Source: Anaerolineae bacterium (GTDB lineage: Bacteria > Chloroflexota > Anaerolineae > UBA4142 > SHND01). Taken from it: DNA of 38,804 bases. Each line of letters opens with the position of its first letter. Positions within the stretch are counted from its first letter, which is position 1. The position numbers and the translations under genes were made by a program. Of this stretch, positions 1 through 6,308 are shown piece by piece. Below the pieces are notes generated by a model, which saw nothing but the letters and a program-made list of their open reading frames with translations, was not told where the DNA came from and made no database searches. The stretch is from contig JAJTXZ010000047.1 of NCBI GenBank assembly GCA_021463195.1, positions 1 through 38,804 on the forward strand, given 5' to 3'.

Positions 1-500
1 TTCGAGGTCAGGGTGGTTTGAACGGAACTTGGTTCCGTTCCTACCCCACCCCGCGTTGCTACCCCGCGAACATTTTCCATCACGCGGCGCTCGAGTTCCG
101 CGCCCGCTTCGCCGATTTCTTTGAATCCCGCGCTAATAATAATCGCGCCGCGCACGCCCGCCTGCACACATTCGCCGATGATGTCGGGGACGGTTGGCGC
201 GGGGGTGACAATGACGGCGAGGTCAACGCGCGCGGGAACGTCCTTGATGCTCGGATAACTTTTGATGCCGAGAATCGAAGGACGTTTTGGATTGACGGGA
301 AAGACGGTGCCGCCGAACGGATTGGAAATGAGGTTCCACAGGATCGTGCGTCCGACGCTGCCCTGTGTTTCGGTCGCGCCAATGACGGCGACATTTTTCG
401 GCGCGAAAATCGCGTCGAGGGGATTCGGTTCAAATTTCAAAATATCCGCCGCGCGGTCAAAGGGCGCGGGGGCAGCCGTGAGCTTTGGTGATTGTTCCAT
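1..500 (-). CDS. NDP-forming acyl-CoA ligase, N-terminal part (cut by window edge)
   Basis: The reverse strand encodes an open frame from an ATG at 498-500 that runs off the left edge, giving about 166 residues. It begins [11 protein letters not shown] and continues into a CoA-binding Rossmann domain with [19 protein letters not shown], then [12 protein letters not shown], then [16 protein letters not shown]. These match the alpha-subunit CoA-binding domain of ADP-forming acetyl-CoA synthetases. The same domain opens the complete paralogue at 29165-32038, where the corresponding words are [18 protein letters not shown] and [17 protein letters not shown]. The family makes acyl phosphate and acyl-CoA with ADP/ATP, or, when fused to a GNAT domain, acetylates protein lysines; which applies here cannot be seen because the C-terminus is missing. 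Near the cut, after residue 145, the protein enters an unusual stretch ([17 protein letters not shown]) encoded by an imperfect palindrome where the paralogue goes straight towards LLGPNCLG. Confidence 0.9.
   Translation of the reverse strand, partial: MEQSPKLTAAPAPFDRAADILKFEPNPLDAIFAPKNVAVIGATETQGSVGRTILWNLISNPFGGTVFPVNPKRPSILGIKSYPSIKDVPARVDLAVIVTPAPTVPDIIGECVQAGVRGAIIISAGFKEIGEAGAELERRVMENVRGVATRGGVGTEPSSVQTTLTS
12..50. repeat. Imperfect palindrome inside the acyl-CoA ligase reading frame
   Basis: Positions 21-28 (AACGGAAC) and 32-39 (GTTCCGTT) are perfect inverted arms around a 3-base loop. Imperfect pairing extends outward to GGTGG (12-16) and CCACC (46-50). The element is read through in frame, without a stop, by the minus-strand acyl-CoA ligase and adds residues that the paralogue lacks. 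It may be a small mobile palindromic element that inserts in frame, comparable in concept to Rickettsia palindromic elements, or a local expansion. Confidence 0.55.
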
Positions 501-523
501 AAGAGACGCTCCGGGTGAGAGTG

Positions 524-569
524 AGATTTTTGATTTTTGATTTTTGATTTTCGATTTTCGATTGCTGAT
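524..569. repeat. Heptamer-like tandem repeat (GATTTTT/GATTTTC)
   Basis: About six near-identical 7-base units of the form GATTTTT or GATTTTC run in tandem between the ATG of the left-edge acyl-CoA ligase and the first cassette promoter. On the minus strand this is an A-rich tract just upstream of the ligase start. An 8-bp inverted repeat (ATTCGCGA/TCGCGAAT) follows at 582-589/605-612, and a TATAAT on the minus strand at 599-604 could serve the ligase. Units this short without spacers are not a CRISPR. Confidence 0.7.
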
Positions 570-646
570 TTACAATTTGTGATTCGCGAGTTGAGTTTAT
601 TATATCGCGAATATTTCAGTGTGCGATAGCGGCATTTAATTTTGGT

Positions 647-674
647 TTGGAGTGGGAGCATTTGCAAATATAAT
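647..674 (+). promoter_or_regulatory. Predicted promoter of cassette 1 regulator remnant
   Basis: TTGGAG at 647-652 and TATAAT at 669-674 are separated by 16 bases. A perfect 10-bp palindrome, ATTTGCAAAT (660-669), overlaps the -10 element. The same arrangement, with only two differences over about 45 bases, precedes the intact response regulator of cassette 2 (4005-4032), so it is a duplicated element. The conserved palindrome could be an operator. Confidence 0.6.
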
Positions 675-709
675 GGCGCAAAATTGGCTCGGCGTAGGAT
701 GCGGAAATC

Positions 710-880
710 ATGACAACATTGCAGATTGCGCCGCGCACGCTGCGTCATCATTTGCAGGATGTGATGGAAAAAATCGGCGTGCAGGAACGCACGCAAGCGG
801 TGGTATGGGCGCTCGAAAATGGGCTGGGCGAAAAACGCTTGCGTGAAATGCAGGAATCATATGGGGCGGATGAGAAATGA
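710..880 (+). pseudogene. Response-regulator remnant: LuxR-type DNA-binding helices only
   Basis: A 56-codon frame begins ATGACAACATTGCAG and encodes IAPRTLRHHLQDVMEKIGV then VVWALENGLGEKR. It aligns with the last quarter of the intact regulator at 4087-4764 (ISPRTLRHHVRNAMDKVGV then MLWALENGLGEKQ). The receiver domain and the first helices of the helix-turn-helix (HTH) domain are missing. The duplicated promoter lies only about 35 bases upstream, so an internal deletion of roughly 500 bp explains it. It has an ATG and a stop, so a tiny DNA-binding protein could still be made, but no good ribosome-binding site is visible. It is followed 2 bases later by the palindrome array. Most likely a pseudogene; a small dominant-negative or unregulated binder is the alternative. 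Confidence 0.75.
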
Positions 881-882
881 AC

Positions 883-968
883 TTGCCGAAAACGGCAACC
901 TGTATATTGCCGAAAGTGGCAACTCGACATTGCCGCATGTGGCAATGTCGAGTTGCCACTTTCGGCAA
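883..968. promoter_or_regulatory. Array of four TTGCC-N6-GGCAA palindromes (cassette 1 operator)
   Basis: Four 16-bp palindromes sit at 883-898, 907-922, 930-945 and 953-968, spaced 23-24 bases start to start. Their middle six bases are GAAAAC, GAAAGT, GCATGT and ACTTTC. Units 2 and 4 are reverse complements, so 907-934 and 941-968 form a perfect 28-bp inverted repeat around GCATGT. Regular spacing near two helical turns, and the position just after a LuxR-type regulator and just before a secreted-protein gene, suggest an iterated binding site for that regulator. The centre of the last unit (960.5) is about 43 bases before the expected transcription start, which suits an activator contacting RNA polymerase. 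A role as an RNA hairpin is also possible. Confidence 0.7.
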
Positions 969-1131
969 GCACAAATCGAGAGGAGGTGTGGTATAGAAGG
1001 GATACCATCGCGCGGGACGCGGTGAATATCTCGAACATAGAGGTCTGCAATGAAATGGTTCAAGGTTTTGGCGGTGTTGGCGTTGGCAGTGTTAGCAGTG
1101 AGTGTCGCACCGAGTGTGGTGCGGGCGGATG
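964..1131 (+). repeat. Conserved leader block, copy 1 (promoter, RBS and signal peptide)
   Basis: These 168 bases match 4823-4990 with no gaps and only four differences. The block contains an extended -10 (TGG-TATAGA at 992-997) with no good -35, a short inverted repeat GGTAT/ATACC around it, a GAGG ribosome-binding site, and the first 27 codons of the secreted protein. Matching ends abruptly at the predicted signal-peptidase site. The unpaired -10 fits a promoter that needs an activator bound to the adjacent palindromes. Confidence 0.85.
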
Positions 1132-1817
1132 GACCTACCCCCGACAGTACTCTATCTCAAGTCACGCGCGCCGGAGCAACAACAGTCAAGATTTTGAAGC
1201 AAACAAACGACTATGCAATTGTGGGAATAGGAGGCGCAAAAACGAATAGCCAGGCCGCAATAGCAAATCTAGTTCAACCAATTGCGAGTCAAGTAACCCA
1301 AACGAGCGCGGTTGACACGGTTCCTGAAATAGACGGGCCGACAGCTATTGTTTTGCATGATTACTACAGTGCAAATGGTTCATTGCCCTATAGCGATGCC
1401 ACAGTCCAGATCTGGTACACGAATACGCATGCGCGCGGTGTTCAAGGTGCATGTGGCGGAGTTTGTAACAAAATCATTGTTAATGGAACAACATACTCAA
1501 TCTGGTATGGATATAGCCCATATTATCCAAGTTCAATTCGCCTTACAGAATCGTGGGCTTATGAAGGGATTGGCTGGACCATTATTGTGCCGCCCGGTGG
1601 CAACTTTTCTGTACAACAAAGTACAGCCATTTTCGACTCGGGAGTAATTGATGCTCAAGCCGAGCAAATTTACTCCCTTTCAAATACCTATGCCAAAGTC
1701 AAAGGCAAGATTTATGGGATTCTTTTTGGCGAGGAAGATACGGCTACTGCTTCGTATCGCTTCGGGTCGCAAATAATTTCACCTTCTGCAGTCGGTTGCG
1801 GGTTTATATGCGGTTAG
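1050..1817 (+). CDS. Secreted protein A of cassette 1, unknown function
   Basis: The protein has 255 residues and begins with a clear Sec signal peptide, MKWFKVLAVLALAVLAVS, ending APSVVRA before DGPT, so cleavage is predicted at about residue 26-27. The mature part is Ser/Thr/Tyr/Gly-rich and looks beta-structured, for example VQIWYTNTHARG and YSIWYGYSPYYPSS. It has two Cys-x3-Cys pairs (CGGVC in the middle and CGFIC at the C-terminus), which could form disulfides outside the cell. I do not recognise a family. The start is fixed by the identical signal peptide in the gene at 4909, preceded by a GAGG site. It is probably expressed from the palindrome-array promoter immediately upstream. Its base composition is less GCGC-rich than the contig backbone, suggesting acquisition. 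A lipoprotein gene follows after a strong hairpin. Confidence 0.85.
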   Translation: MKWFKVLAVLALAVLAVSVAPSVVRADGPTPDSTLSQVTRAGATTVKILKQTNDYAIVGIGGAKTNSQAAIANLVQPIASQVTQTSAVDTVPEIDGPTAIVLHDYYSANGSLPYSDATVQIWYTNTHARGVQGACGGVCNKIIVNGTTYSIWYGYSPYYPSSIRLTESWAYEGIGWTIIVPPGGNFSVQQSTAIFDSGVIDAQAEQIYSLSNTYAKVKGKIYGILFGEEDTATASYRFGSQIISPSAVGCGFICG

Positions 1818-1875
1818 AAAAAATTCCGATACTGTCTCGATGTGCTTGAACCTTGCGCGCAAATCAAAACGGCGT

Positions 1876-1949
1876 AAATGGATCTGGAAGCTTCAATGCA
1901 ATGCTTTGGCTGACACAGAGTCGGCCAATGGCTTTCCAGATCCATTTTT
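1876..1949 (+). terminator. Two-tier hairpin between secreted protein A and its lipoprotein
   Basis: Outer arms AAATGGATCTGGAA (1876-1889) and its exact complement (1934-1947) enclose a second 9-bp stem (1906-1914 with 1920-1928, one G-U pair), and a T5 run ends at 1949. It resembles an intrinsic terminator but sits inside the putative operon, so it may set a lower level for the downstream lipoprotein or act as an mRNA processing or stability element. Confidence 0.65.
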
Positions 1950-1987
1950 CATGCAGCCACTACATTCATTCCTCAAGGGTCGCTTTA

Positions 1988-3814
1988 ATGTCAAACCAGA
2001 CATCCATGATAATACTAGTTTGGATCTCGCTGCTCTTGTCCGCGTGCCAAACTCAGACCGTTCCTTCTCAGGTAACCCAACAAGTAGTCTCTACACCCGC
2101 CACAAGTTCAACACAAATATCAGATATTTGGAGAAGGAATCTTGTTCGTTGGCTGCATGTTGCATATAGCGAAAATGCGCAGGAAGCTTCCTTTGCCGGA
2201 ATAACGTCCTCTAAAATAGATCATCCAACACTCTATGCCACTTACAGCATAGTTGGTGTCTATCACTCCCTCAACGAGCCCATTGAAAGCGCATCGGAAA
2301 TCGCTGATTGGATTGTTTCGCTGCAAACTGAAGATGGCGCGTTCAACGACCCGGACCCGTTGTCCAAGTACCCTGCGTTACTAGAAACCAATTGGGCGGT
2401 TGCTACTCTGGCGCGCCTAAAGGTCCAAGCGCCACAGCGAGGCAAAGTAATGGCTTTCCTGCGTTCCTTGCAAAATCAGGATGGTTTCTTTGAACCCGAT
2501 CAAGACATCGGAGGAAATCCGCAAGCCCAAAAACTGGTTGCAACATTTTGGGTGATTGATACGCTTAAACATTTGAACGTTGACTTGACAAAAGAATTTT
2601 ACCTTGAATCCACAAAAGAGGCATTGCTAACGTATTTGGACTCAGCGGACACAAACAGCCCAAGTCAAAAGGACTCGTTTTCCAGCGAGTTTTTCATCGC
2701 TGTTCATACACTGGCACTGCTTGACCCGCATTCCGTACCTTCCAAGCTCAAGACGCTCATCCAAGAGCAAGCAAACACGTTCTCGCTTTCAAATAATCCC
2801 GCCGCGATAGCGATTGGCATTGATTTATTGAACAGTGTTAACATCCTGCAATTGCCAATCTCAGACACACAACGCGCCACTTTACGTCGAATGGTTGAAA
2901 CCGAACTTTACCCTTCGATAATTCAAGAGCCAAGAAAATCGGGGCGCCCCGTTGAACCAATGCTAACCCTGCTATTCTTTCAGTTGGGGCGCACCCTCGA
3001 TGTTGGCTATGAGACCAGCGGGGAACTTTTAAAGCTCTTGAAGGAATATCGAGTTGCAGGAGGATGGAGCAATTTTCTGATTCCACAAGGAGACCCGGAG
3101 GCAACTGCCTATGCACTCTTTATTGCCCGTGAAGTAGGATACGAAGACTATAATCCCCAAAAAGTCGGAAATTTTCTGAGAAAATTTACACAACCAGCTA
3201 TCGCCGTGAAAAATATACGAGATACACGCTTTGCATTACGGGGTCTGGCATACTTGAACCAGCTGCCAAATTCTACTGCAATGCAAGAGCTACAAGACAA
3301 CTTAACCGATTCAATCCTTGCTGCACCCAAAAAGCAATCAGCGGGTTTGCTGTTGGAATATGCCTTATTGGTGTATGAGCAAGGATGGCAATGGCCGCAT
3401 AAGCTTGAGGCGCTTACACTTCAGATACTCCAGCAAAATGCCGACAGCAAGTTCCCACGAATGGATTTGCTGCACCAGATCGCAATTCTTGAAAAAGTAT
3501 CAAATACCGAGGTCGTTCCGAAAAAACAAATCGCGCAAGAAATTATGCAGCTGCAAGTACCCAACAGCGGATTCAAATCCGTGCCGAATGCTTCTGGCGC
3601 AGATGCCTTGGCGAGTTTACTCGCTGTCGAAGCGCTCCGCGCGCTTGATATTGCTCCATTGGTTAATCGTTCGGACATTGAATCATTCGTGAAAGAGTGC
3701 AAACGTGACTATGGTTATGACTATTGTTATCATGCAAGCCCGAACGCAGGTGTCAAGAACTCTACGTTTGGCGCTACATATTCTGCTCTCAGGTTGCTCC
3801 ATTTGACCAAGTAA
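1988..3814 (+). CDS. Lipoprotein with terpenoid-cyclase/prenyltransferase-like toroid repeats
   Basis: The protein has 608 residues from the ATG at 1988. The frame is open further upstream, but only this start gives a lipoprotein signal: MSNQTSMIILVWISLLLSAC, with lipobox LLSAC. The rest is a series of alpha-helical repeats with QTEDGAFNDPDP, LQNQDGFFEPDQD and YRVAGGWSNF, the hallmark of the alpha/alpha-toroid fold of prenyltransferase beta subunits, squalene cyclases and related binding proteins. No DDxD or DxDD catalytic aspartate motif typical of the cyclases is evident. It is therefore more likely a binding or scaffold protein anchored outside the membrane than an enzyme. A Cys pair lies near the C-terminus (ECKRDYGYDYCYH). 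It follows secreted protein A and is the last gene of cassette 1. Confidence 0.75.
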   Translation: MSNQTSMIILVWISLLLSACQTQTVPSQVTQQVVSTPATSSTQISDIWRRNLVRWLHVAYSENAQEASFAGITSSKIDHPTLYATYSIVGVYHSLNEPIESASEIADWIVSLQTEDGAFNDPDPLSKYPALLETNWAVATLARLKVQAPQRGKVMAFLRSLQNQDGFFEPDQDIGGNPQAQKLVATFWVIDTLKHLNVDLTKEFYLESTKEALLTYLDSADTNSPSQKDSFSSEFFIAVHTLALLDPHSVPSKLKTLIQEQANTFSLSNNPAAIAIGIDLLNSVNILQLPISDTQRATLRRMVETELYPSIIQEPRKSGRPVEPMLTLLFFQLGRTLDVGYETSGELLKLLKEYRVAGGWSNFLIPQGDPEATAYALFIAREVGYEDYNPQKVGNFLRKFTQPAIAVKNIRDTRFALRGLAYLNQLPNSTAMQELQDNLTDSILAAPKKQSAGLLLEYALLVYEQGWQWPHKLEALTLQILQQNADSKFPRMDLLHQIAILEKVSNTEVVPKKQIAQEIMQLQVPNSGFKSVPNASGADALASLLAVEALRALDIAPLVNRSDIESFVKECKRDYGYDYCYHASPNAGVKNSTFGATYSALRLLHLTK

Positions 3815-3927
3815 CGCGCGGTTCATAGTCCAAAGCCGCTGCTATGTTTTCAACATCGAGCTTGGCAATTCCGGTTGCGTCAGTAACGAAAATAGATTTT
3901 GTATAGTCAAGCTGCGCCAGAAACAAG

Positions 3928-3960
3928 ACCGCGTCTCCCTCAAGGCGCGGTTTTCTATTT
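3928..3960 (+). terminator. Intrinsic terminator closing cassette 1
   Basis: ACCGCG (3928-3933) pairs with CGCGGT (3946-3951), followed by a T-rich run (TTTTCTATTT). The terminator of cassette 2 at 6279-6308 has the same arms and the same GTCTCC loop start, so the two are probably duplicates. Confidence 0.75.
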
Positions 3961-4004
3961 TCACGCGCTGGCGATAGTCATCTCGTGCAAAGTTTATTTT
4001 TGGT

Positions 4005-4032
4005 TTGGAGTGGGGGCATTTGCAAATATAAT
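4005..4032 (+). promoter_or_regulatory. Predicted promoter of the intact response regulator
   Basis: TTGGAG (4005-4010), a 16-base spacer and TATAAT (4027-4032), with the palindrome ATTTGCAAAT (4018-4027) overlapping the -10. It is duplicated from or to 647-674. The spacer from the lipoprotein stop at 3814 to this gene otherwise holds only the terminator at 3928-3960. AAGGAG at 4071-4076 is the ribosome-binding site. Confidence 0.65.
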
Positions 4033-4086
4033 AGCGCAAAATTAGTTCGCCGCAGAGTCCGCTCATTTGGAAGGAGAACCGCGCAG

Positions 4087-4764
4087 ATGAAGAAATGGGT
4101 TCGGGTCTTGGTCGTGGACGATTGTGAAATGCTCTATGCTGGCATCCGGCGCGCGCTGACATGCGCGAATTGTGAAATTATCGGCGAGGCATGTGACGGC
4201 GCGACGGCGTTAGCATTGATAGAACGGAAGCGTCCGGACATTGTCTTGTTGGATGGTCGCTTGCCCGATTTATGCGGCAGAGAAATTGTCGAAATTGCGA
4301 AAGCGCGCGGCACAGCCGCGCGCTTTGTCGCGTATTCGGCGCATGAAGAGTATGATGATGTGATGGGGATGGTTCGCGCGGGCGCTGTCGGATTCGTCGT
4401 TCAAGACGAGGCGCCGAAAAATTTGATTGAAGCAATCGAAACGGCGGCGCGTGGCGGGACGTGGTTCAGTCAGCGCATCGCCAAAAAATTGGCGGAATGG
4501 GCGCAGACGACGCCGCCACAAGCCCACTCGCTCTCACCACAGGAACTACGTATGCTGTGTTTAATGGCGCGAGCCAAAAGCGATGGAGCTATTATCCAAG
4601 AGTTGAACATTTCACCGCGCACGCTGCGACATCATGTGCGCAATGCGATGGATAAAGTCGGGGTTGATACGCGCGCCAAGTTGATGTTGTGGGCGTTGGA
4701 GAATGGTCTGGGTGAAAAACAATCGCGCCAAGCGCAAGCGCCGCACGGATCAAGTCAAAAGTAA
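4087..4764 (+). CDS. NarL/LuxR-type response regulator (orphan), receiver plus HTH
   Basis: The protein has 225 residues from the ATG at 4087, placed 10 bases after AAGGAG; the longer frame upstream lacks such a site. Residues 1-120 are a receiver domain with acidic residues D11/D12, phospho-acceptor D56 (VLLDGRLPD) and S84 in the switch position. The normally invariant lysine is replaced by glutamine (Q106 in GFVVQDEAP). Residues about 150-212 are a GerE-type HTH (LSPQELRMLCLMARAK, then ISPRTLRHHVRNAMDKVGV). No sensor kinase is nearby. The gene ends 2 bases before the second palindrome array, so it probably regulates the secreted-protein promoter of cassette 2 and perhaps also that of cassette 1, whose own regulator is broken. 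The lysine loss may alter phosphorylation-dependent switching. Confidence 0.92.
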   Translation: MKKWVRVLVVDDCEMLYAGIRRALTCANCEIIGEACDGATALALIERKRPDIVLLDGRLPDLCGREIVEIAKARGTAARFVAYSAHEEYDDVMGMVRAGAVGFVVQDEAPKNLIEAIETAARGGTWFSQRIAKKLAEWAQTTPPQAHSLSPQELRMLCLMARAKSDGAIIQELNISPRTLRHHVRNAMDKVGVDTRAKLMLWALENGLGEKQSRQAQAPHGSSQK

Positions 4765-4766
4765 AG

Positions 4767-4827
4767 CTGCCGAAAGCGGCAACTCGACATTGCCGCATGT
4801 GGCAATACAAGTTGCCGCATGTGGCAA
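4767..4827. promoter_or_regulatory. Array of three TTGCC-N6-GGCAA palindromes (cassette 2 operator)
   Basis: Units lie at 4767-4782 (first base C instead of T), 4790-4805 and 4812-4827, spaced 23 and 22 bases. The last two have the same middle, GCATGT. As in cassette 1, the last unit is centred about 43 bases before the expected start set by TATAGA at 4851-4856. Number and order of units differ from cassette 1 while the proximal position is kept, as expected of an operator array. Confidence 0.7.
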
Positions 4828-4990
4828 GCACAAATCGAGAGGAGGTGTGGTATAGAAGAGATACCATCGCGCGGGACGCGGTGAATATCTCAAACATGGA
4901 GGTCTGCAATGAAATGGTTCAAGGTTTTGGCGGTGTTGGCGTTGGCAGTGTTAGCAGTGAGTGTCGCACCGAGTGTGGCGCGGGCGGATG
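4823..4990 (+). repeat. Conserved leader block, copy 2 (promoter, RBS and signal peptide)
   Basis: This is the 168-base partner of 964-1131 with four substitutions and no gaps: G/A in the -10 downstream region, G/A and A/G before the ribosome-binding site, and T/C at the signal-peptide end. It carries the same extended -10 TGG-TATAGA and GGTAT/ATACC repeat. The similarity stops within the codons for the AD(G/E) that begins the mature protein. Confidence 0.85.
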
Positions 4991-5604
4991 AGCCAGATTA
5001 TTCTAATCCTGCCGTCGTTAACGCACTTGTTCAACAGCTCACCAATTCGGAAACAAACAGTACGCAACTCTGGCAAAAAATGTCGCCGCGCGCCCAGACA
5101 GCAATCTTAAAGTACTTGCACTTGGAACAGTACGAACGCTCCAGTATTGTAACAATCGTAATAAGCAAAGCAAAACCATCCAGCTTGACCAAAGCGCCCG
5201 AAGCGGGTTGGTATTGTGGCTGCTATGGCGTATATAATGTCCAAGGACCATACCAGTACTATGCAACGCCCTACGCCACTATGGTTCGAGGGAAGGGACC
5301 TGGCACGCTGACACTCAGCGCAACGAGACAAGTATCGAACAAGTGGAGTGCAACGGTTGGGATCAAAGCCGCAGAGGTGTCAGCGGGTGTGGGTTTCGAC
5401 GTAACATGGACGAATTCATGGACATACTCGTATCAGACAACTGTGCCTAGCGGGCAGATTTGGGAAATTGACGCTTACAATGTCTTTAACCGATATACGT
5501 ACGATGTGTACTATTATCCTCGAGCGAGCGCTCCTTACAAAGCAGGAACTGGGACTGCTCATAATTTCCAGGGAGTGGCATACGTAGTACGTCGAGTGGG
5601 ATAA
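4909..5604 (+). CDS. Secreted protein B of cassette 2, unknown beta-rich protein
   Basis: The protein has 231 residues with the same signal peptide as protein A (MKWFKVLAVLALAVLAVS, then APSVARA before DEPD). After that the two share no recognisable similarity. Residues about 30-75 look helical (VNALVQQLTNSE, QTAILKYLHLEQYERSS). A WYCGCYG motif follows. From about residue 120 there is a strongly alternating beta region, including LTLSATRQVSNKWSATVG, VSAGVGFDVTWTNSWTYS and a Tyr-rich YTYDVYYYP. Such long amphipathic alternation is seen in secreted beta-barrel or pore-forming and coat proteins, but I cannot assign a family. It lies directly after the response regulator and operator array and is probably activated by them. 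Composition is less GCGC-rich than the surrounding contig. Confidence 0.85.
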   Translation: MKWFKVLAVLALAVLAVSVAPSVARADEPDYSNPAVVNALVQQLTNSETNSTQLWQKMSPRAQTAILKYLHLEQYERSSIVTIVISKAKPSSLTKAPEAGWYCGCYGVYNVQGPYQYYATPYATMVRGKGPGTLTLSATRQVSNKWSATVGIKAAEVSAGVGFDVTWTNSWTYSYQTTVPSGQIWEIDAYNVFNRYTYDVYYYPRASAPYKAGTGTAHNFQGVAYVVRRVG

Positions 5605-5665
5605 GCTGCTGCCCAAAATGATCCGCAAGTCACCATACTGAACATAGAATTCTTTTCTCATGCCA

Positions 5666-5708
5666 GCTCACGCAAAGGATCACGTAAAATAAAACCCTGT
5701 GCGTGAGC
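5666..5708 (+). other. Inverted repeat between secreted protein B and its lipoprotein
   Basis: GCTCACGCA (5666-5674) pairs exactly with TGCGTGAGC (5700-5708) around a 25-base loop. It occupies the same place as the hairpin 1876-1949 in cassette 1, but has no T-run, so it is better read as an mRNA structure than a terminator. Confidence 0.5.
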
Positions 5709-5728
5709 AAACTCGAAAGGATTGCTCG

Positions 5729-6256
5729 ATGTCTGATTCGAAAAATTTTCTGATTCTGCTATCGGTCCTATTACTGTTCATCGTGGTTGGCTGTGCCGCA
5801 AGCCAACCGGTGATCCCAACCCCTTCGGCGCCTTTGCCTAACAATTTGTATTTGAATGGTGAAGCGCAAAAGAAGGCAGCTGCTCTCCATGCGCACATTC
5901 TGATACTCCCCGAAAATTTCGATGGATGGCAATTGCAATCGCTGCAATTGCCCGATTCGTCATTAAACAATCCTTTTCTCTTCACCTATTCGAACGGGAG
6001 TCAAATATTCACGCTGACCGAATTCAGTGGCAAAGACATATCTTTTCAATCCGCGCTGCCGTCAATCGGAAGACTCGAAGGCGCAATTCAAATTCGGAGC
6101 GGAATTGATGCCACTTATATAGAAGAAATCCGAACAGAGGGGAAAAATGCCGAGTTAAAGTGGCATGAAGATTCTTTGGTGGTCTCACTGCGGTCGGAGC
6201 GCCTCGACCAAAAGGAGCTGGTTCAAATTGCCAATGCGCTGGAATTTGCAAAATAA
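5729..6256 (+). CDS. Small lipoprotein of cassette 2, DUF4367-like C-terminus
   Basis: The protein has 175 residues from the ATG at 5729, after a GAAAGG site. A GTG start ten codons earlier is possible but would place extra charged residues before the signal. The signal MSDSKNFLILLSVLLLF leads to lipobox VVGC, so it is an outer-face lipoprotein. The C-terminal half has the pattern ILPENFDGW, SLQLPDSS, then AELKWHEDSLVVSLRSE and ELVQIANALEFAK. The last part resembles the DUF4367 pattern in which an exported domain ends with a Trp-containing strand and an 'eel..IA.sl' helix, often seen in regulators of envelope stress. The family assignment is tentative. It takes the place held by the toroid lipoprotein in cassette 1 but is unrelated to it. 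Confidence 0.75.
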   Translation: MSDSKNFLILLSVLLLFIVVGCAASQPVIPTPSAPLPNNLYLNGEAQKKAAALHAHILILPENFDGWQLQSLQLPDSSLNNPFLFTYSNGSQIFTLTEFSGKDISFQSALPSIGRLEGAIQIRSGIDATYIEEIRTEGKNAELKWHEDSLVVSLRSERLDQKELVQIANALEFAK

Positions 6257-6278
6257 TCGCGCGCAGTTCGCCGTGTTC

Positions 6279-6308
6279 AAACCGCGTCTCCGCAAAGCGC
6301 GGTTTTTT
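6279..6308 (+). terminator. Intrinsic terminator closing cassette 2
   Basis: AAACCGCG (6279-6286) pairs with CGCGGTTT (6298-6305), and a T6 run follows. It is a close relative of the terminator at 3928-3960. Confidence 0.85.

Noticed and set aside
18-491. 157-residue plus-strand frame at the left edge
   Set aside because: The opposite strand encodes a recognisable CoA-binding domain over the same bases; the plus frame is a shadow with low-complexity Arg/Asn content.
524-569. Possible CRISPR or phase-variable tract
   Set aside because: The units are 7 bases with no spacers, so it is not a CRISPR; it is non-coding, so no frame-switching role can be shown.
1876-1949. Retron or other non-coding RNA element
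   Set aside because: No reverse transcriptase is near; the structure with its T-run is better explained as a terminator or attenuator.
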